DNA from: an uncultured Acidobacteriota bacterium
GTDB lineage: Bacteria > Acidobacteriota > Terriglobia > Terriglobales > Acidobacteriaceae
Direction: 5' to 3'
Assembly: GCA_903832475.1 (NCBI GenBank)
Contig: CAILBQ010000272.1
Span: forward strand, 1 to 9,011
Length of the DNA stretch: 9,011 nucleotides
The notes below the pieces were generated by a model. That model was given only the letters and a program-made list of their open reading frames with translations. It ran no database searches and was not told the origin of the DNA. Shown here piece by piece: positions 7,417 through 9,011 of the stretch (positions are counted from its first letter, which is position 1; each line of letters opens with the position of its first letter). A program made the position numbers and the translations under genes.

Positions 7417-7452
7417 ATGCAGCCTGCTCCCAGAAAGAACTCCCGCCCGTGA
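7417..7452 (+). CDS. possible 11-codon leader peptide overlapping the pyrD start
   Basis: ATG at 7417, ten further codons and TGA at 7450-7452 encode MQPAPRKNSRP. The run GGAGAGAG lies directly before the ATG. Its stop overlaps the likely pyrD start in the sequence GTGA (7449-7452), a classic translational-coupling arrangement. The peptide is not rich in any one residue, so it does not look like an amino-acid attenuator. A predicted transcription start near 7415 would make it leaderless. It could be chance. Confidence 0.3.
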   Translation: MQPAPRKNSRP

Positions 7453-8378
7453 AGCCCGATATGCGCGTCCAGTTCGCCGGCATCGAACTGGCCAACCCGG
7501 TGATCGCCGCCAGCGGCACCTTCGGGTACGGCATCGAGTTTGAAGAAATCGTCGACATAGAAAAGATCGGCGCCCTTGTCAGCAAGGGCCTTTCTCGCGA
7601 ACCGATGGCCGGCAACGAGGCCCCGCGCATCGTCCAGACCGCCTCTGGCATGCTGAACGCGATAGGCCTGCAAAACATCGGCGTCGACGATTTTTTGGCC
7701 AAGAAGCTGCCGCTGCTCAAGCGCTATCCGAAAGCCAAGGTCATCGTGAACGTCTTTGGCTACCAGGTCGCCGACTACATCCAGGTCGTCGAGCGCCTGA
7801 ACGACGCCGAAGGCATATCGGCGTACGAGCTCAATGTATCCTGCCCCAACGTTCACGAGGGTGGCATGACCTTCGGCGCCGATGCAGGAGCCCTCGAATA
7901 CCTGGTGGCCAAAGTCAAGATCGTTGCGAAACGCCCGCTCATCGTCAAGCTCTCGCCGAACGTCACATCGATCAGCCAGATGGCCAGGGTCGCGGCTCTG
8001 GCGGGGGCGGATGCTCTTTCGCTGGTGAACACTTTCCTGGGCATGGCCATCGACGCGGAGACACGCCAGCCTCGCATTCGCAACATCACCGCGGGGCTGT
8101 CCGGGCCGGCCATCAAGCCGCTTGCCCTGCGCATGGTCTACGAAGCGGCCAAGGCTGTTCGCATCCCGATCCTGGGCATGGGCGGGATTGTTACAGCAGA
8201 GGATGCGGTGGAGTTCCTGCTCGCTGGAGCAACGGCCGTCCAGGTCGGCACCGCCAGCTATGCCGATCCTCGCGCCGTAGAACGCCTGGTGAAAGACCTT
8301 ACGTCCTGGTGCAAGAGCCATGACGTCGAAAAAGTCTCCTCCCTTACCGGAGCGCTCGCAGTTCCCTGGAAAGCGTGA
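7449..8378 (+). CDS. pyrD: dihydroorotate dehydrogenase, class 1B catalytic subunit
   Basis: Cytoplasmic FMN enzyme that oxidises dihydroorotate to orotate, the fourth step of pyrimidine synthesis. From GTG 7449 it is 309 residues, normal for the family. FANPVIAASG-type opening is present as LANPVIAASGTFGYG, then the NAIGLQN block, NVSCPN with the active-site Cys (C132), VKLSPN, and FMN-phosphate motifs GMGG (244-247) and VQVGTA. A Cys rather than Ser as catalytic base and the absence of a membrane arm place it in class 1, and the sequence style is 1B, which works with the iron-sulphur/FAD subunit PyrK and NAD. No pyrK is in the window. The frame is open to ATG 7407, but that ATG overlaps a TATAAT and has no ribosome site, and family proteins begin near KPDMRVQFAG; GTG 7449 or ATG 7461 is more likely. 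The next gene begins 5 bases after the stop, so the two are probably cotranscribed. Confidence 0.93.
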   Translation: MKPDMRVQFAGIELANPVIAASGTFGYGIEFEEIVDIEKIGALVSKGLSREPMAGNEAPRIVQTASGMLNAIGLQNIGVDDFLAKKLPLLKRYPKAKVIVNVFGYQVADYIQVVERLNDAEGISAYELNVSCPNVHEGGMTFGADAGALEYLVAKVKIVAKRPLIVKLSPNVTSISQMARVAALAGADALSLVNTFLGMAIDAETRQPRIRNITAGLSGPAIKPLALRMVYEAAKAVRIPILGMGGIVTAEDAVEFLLAGATAVQVGTASYADPRAVERLVKDLTSWCKSHDVEKVSSLTGALAVPWKA

Positions 8379-8383
8379 CCCCT

Positions 8384-8732
8384 ATGCAATGGATGTGGTG
8401 CTGGCGCTGCAAAGCCGAAATGCCCATGCTTGATGAGGATGAGTTTCGCCGTCATCTCCCCCCTCTATAGCGCCGCAATTGGGGAAACCAAGCGATTCCG
8501 CGAGGAATATCGAACTACCTTGCCTGAAACTCCCGTCGAGGAGATTTTTCGGCCAGTTCAGGAAGCCTACTCACGACTCACGGGCATGGAAAATTGCCAT
8601 CACAACGCCATTTGGCACCACCGCATTCGACTCTACGGGCCACCTTGCCAGCACTGTCATAAGCCATTGCGAACGCCAAGGGCGAAGCTGTGCGGCAACT
8701 GCATGCACCCGGTCGTCCGCGAAGGCGTCTAA
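8384..8732 (+). pseudogene. small cysteine-rich, probably zinc-binding protein, split by a +1 frameshift
   Basis: Two overlapping frames read as one protein. The first starts at ATG 8384 and encodes MQWMWCWRCKAEMPMLDEDEF before running into TAG at 8468. The second is open from before 8430 to TAA at 8732 and encodes SPLYSAAIGETKRFREEY through to a C-terminus with CQHCHKPL and CGNCMHP. Dropping one base between about 8444 and 8463 joins them into a 115-residue protein with CxxC at residues 6-9 and two more CxxC pairs at the end, plus a His-rich stretch NCHHNAIWHHR, the look of a zinc-ribbon protein. Candidate sites are TTTC (8444-8447) and the six-C run (8458-8463). The gene begins 5 bases after the pyrD stop, with GGAAAG upstream as a weak ribosome site. 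I recall similar small proteins opening with MWCWRCK but know no function. It may be a true pseudogene, an assembly error in the C run, or a frameshifted gene. Confidence 0.75.
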
Positions 8733-8799
8733 GAACGCGCCCGAACCGCCAAGCGAGAACTTCCGCTCTCGTTGTAAACTTGGGGACTGGGAGAATTTC

Positions 8800-9011
8800 T
8801 TGGCTACCGCTCTCGTGCGCTACACTGCCGCCGCCATTACCGATCGCGGCCGCAAGCGCGCCACCAATGAAGACGCCTTTGGCTATTCGATCGAACATGG
8901 AGTCTATGTCGTATGTGACGGCATGGGCGGCGCCGCGGCTGGCGAGATTGCCAGTTCGCTGGCTGTGGATGAGGTGCTGCGCCAGTTCAGCGATCGCACC
9001 GGGGCCGAGAC
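8800..9011 (+). CDS. PP2C-family serine/threonine protein phosphatase, 3' end missing
   Basis: Only the first 70 codons are in the window. They contain the opening PP2C motifs: ITDRGRKRATNEDAFG (residues 13-28) and VYVVCDGMGGAAAGEIASS (35-53). In the family the Asp and Gly of DGMGG (D40, G41) bind the two metal ions that activate water, so the visible catalytic part is intact. Such enzymes remove phosphate from Ser/Thr and usually oppose Hanks-type kinases; no kinase is in view and may lie to the right. The start is TTG at 8800, chosen because GGGAG sits 7 bases upstream and no ATG precedes the first motif; GTG 8815 is an alternative. It follows the small cysteine-rich gene after 67 bases. 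That gap holds only a weak 7-bp hairpin (8752-8758 with 8767-8773), with no T run. Confidence 0.92.
   Translation, partial: MATALVRYTAAAITDRGRKRATNEDAFGYSIEHGVYVVCDGMGGAAAGEIASSLAVDEVLRQFSDRTGAE

Noticed and set aside
7179..8321. 380-residue open frame on the minus strand opposite pyrD
   Set aside because: It is the antisense shadow of a clearly recognised pyrD with all its motifs, and its own product has no recognisable domain.
8752..8773. hairpin between the small cysteine-rich gene and the PP2C gene
   Set aside because: The stem is 7 bp with one G-U pair and no T run follows, so I do not call it a terminator.

Overview
The window is a GC-rich chromosomal stretch with tightly packed housekeeping and metal-homeostasis genes. 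There is no sign of phage, transposon, CRISPR array or RNA gene. The proteins (PpiD-type foldase, class 1B dihydroorotate dehydrogenase, three-domain MntR, NRAMP transporter, 4-alpha-glucanotransferase, PP2C phosphatase) and several non-ATG starts fit an Acidobacteriota-like soil bacterium. That assignment is inferred from protein character and was not tested by a search.

Left half, all on the minus strand, read from right to left: a PpiD-like periplasmic peptidyl-prolyl isomerase (6483 to 4516), a hairpin terminator (4450-4478), malQ (4402 to 2849), mntR (2821 to 2087), mntH (1980 or 2013 to 625), and a GNAT acetyltransferase that runs off the left edge. malQ and mntR are only 27 bases apart. 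mntR and mntH form a manganese module: the 73-base gap between them is AT-rich and holds a perfect 14-bp palindrome (2031-2044), the natural candidate for the MntR operator in front of mntH.

Right half, all on the plus strand: a WcaF-type left-handed beta-helix acetyltransferase (6718-7353), pyrD (about 7449-8378), a small cysteine-rich protein gene 5 bases after pyrD that is split by a +1 frameshift (8384-8732), and the start of a PP2C-family protein phosphatase (from 8800) cut by the right edge. The divergent gap between ppiD and the acetyltransferase (6484-6717) carries the promoter region for at least ppiD.

The points most worth a second look are the frameshift in the small cysteine-rich gene, the pyrD leader (perfect TATAAT, an 11-codon upstream ORF whose stop overlaps the likely GTG start), the mntH palindrome, and the nested inverted repeats directly before malQ. 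I found no clearly new multi-gene system.
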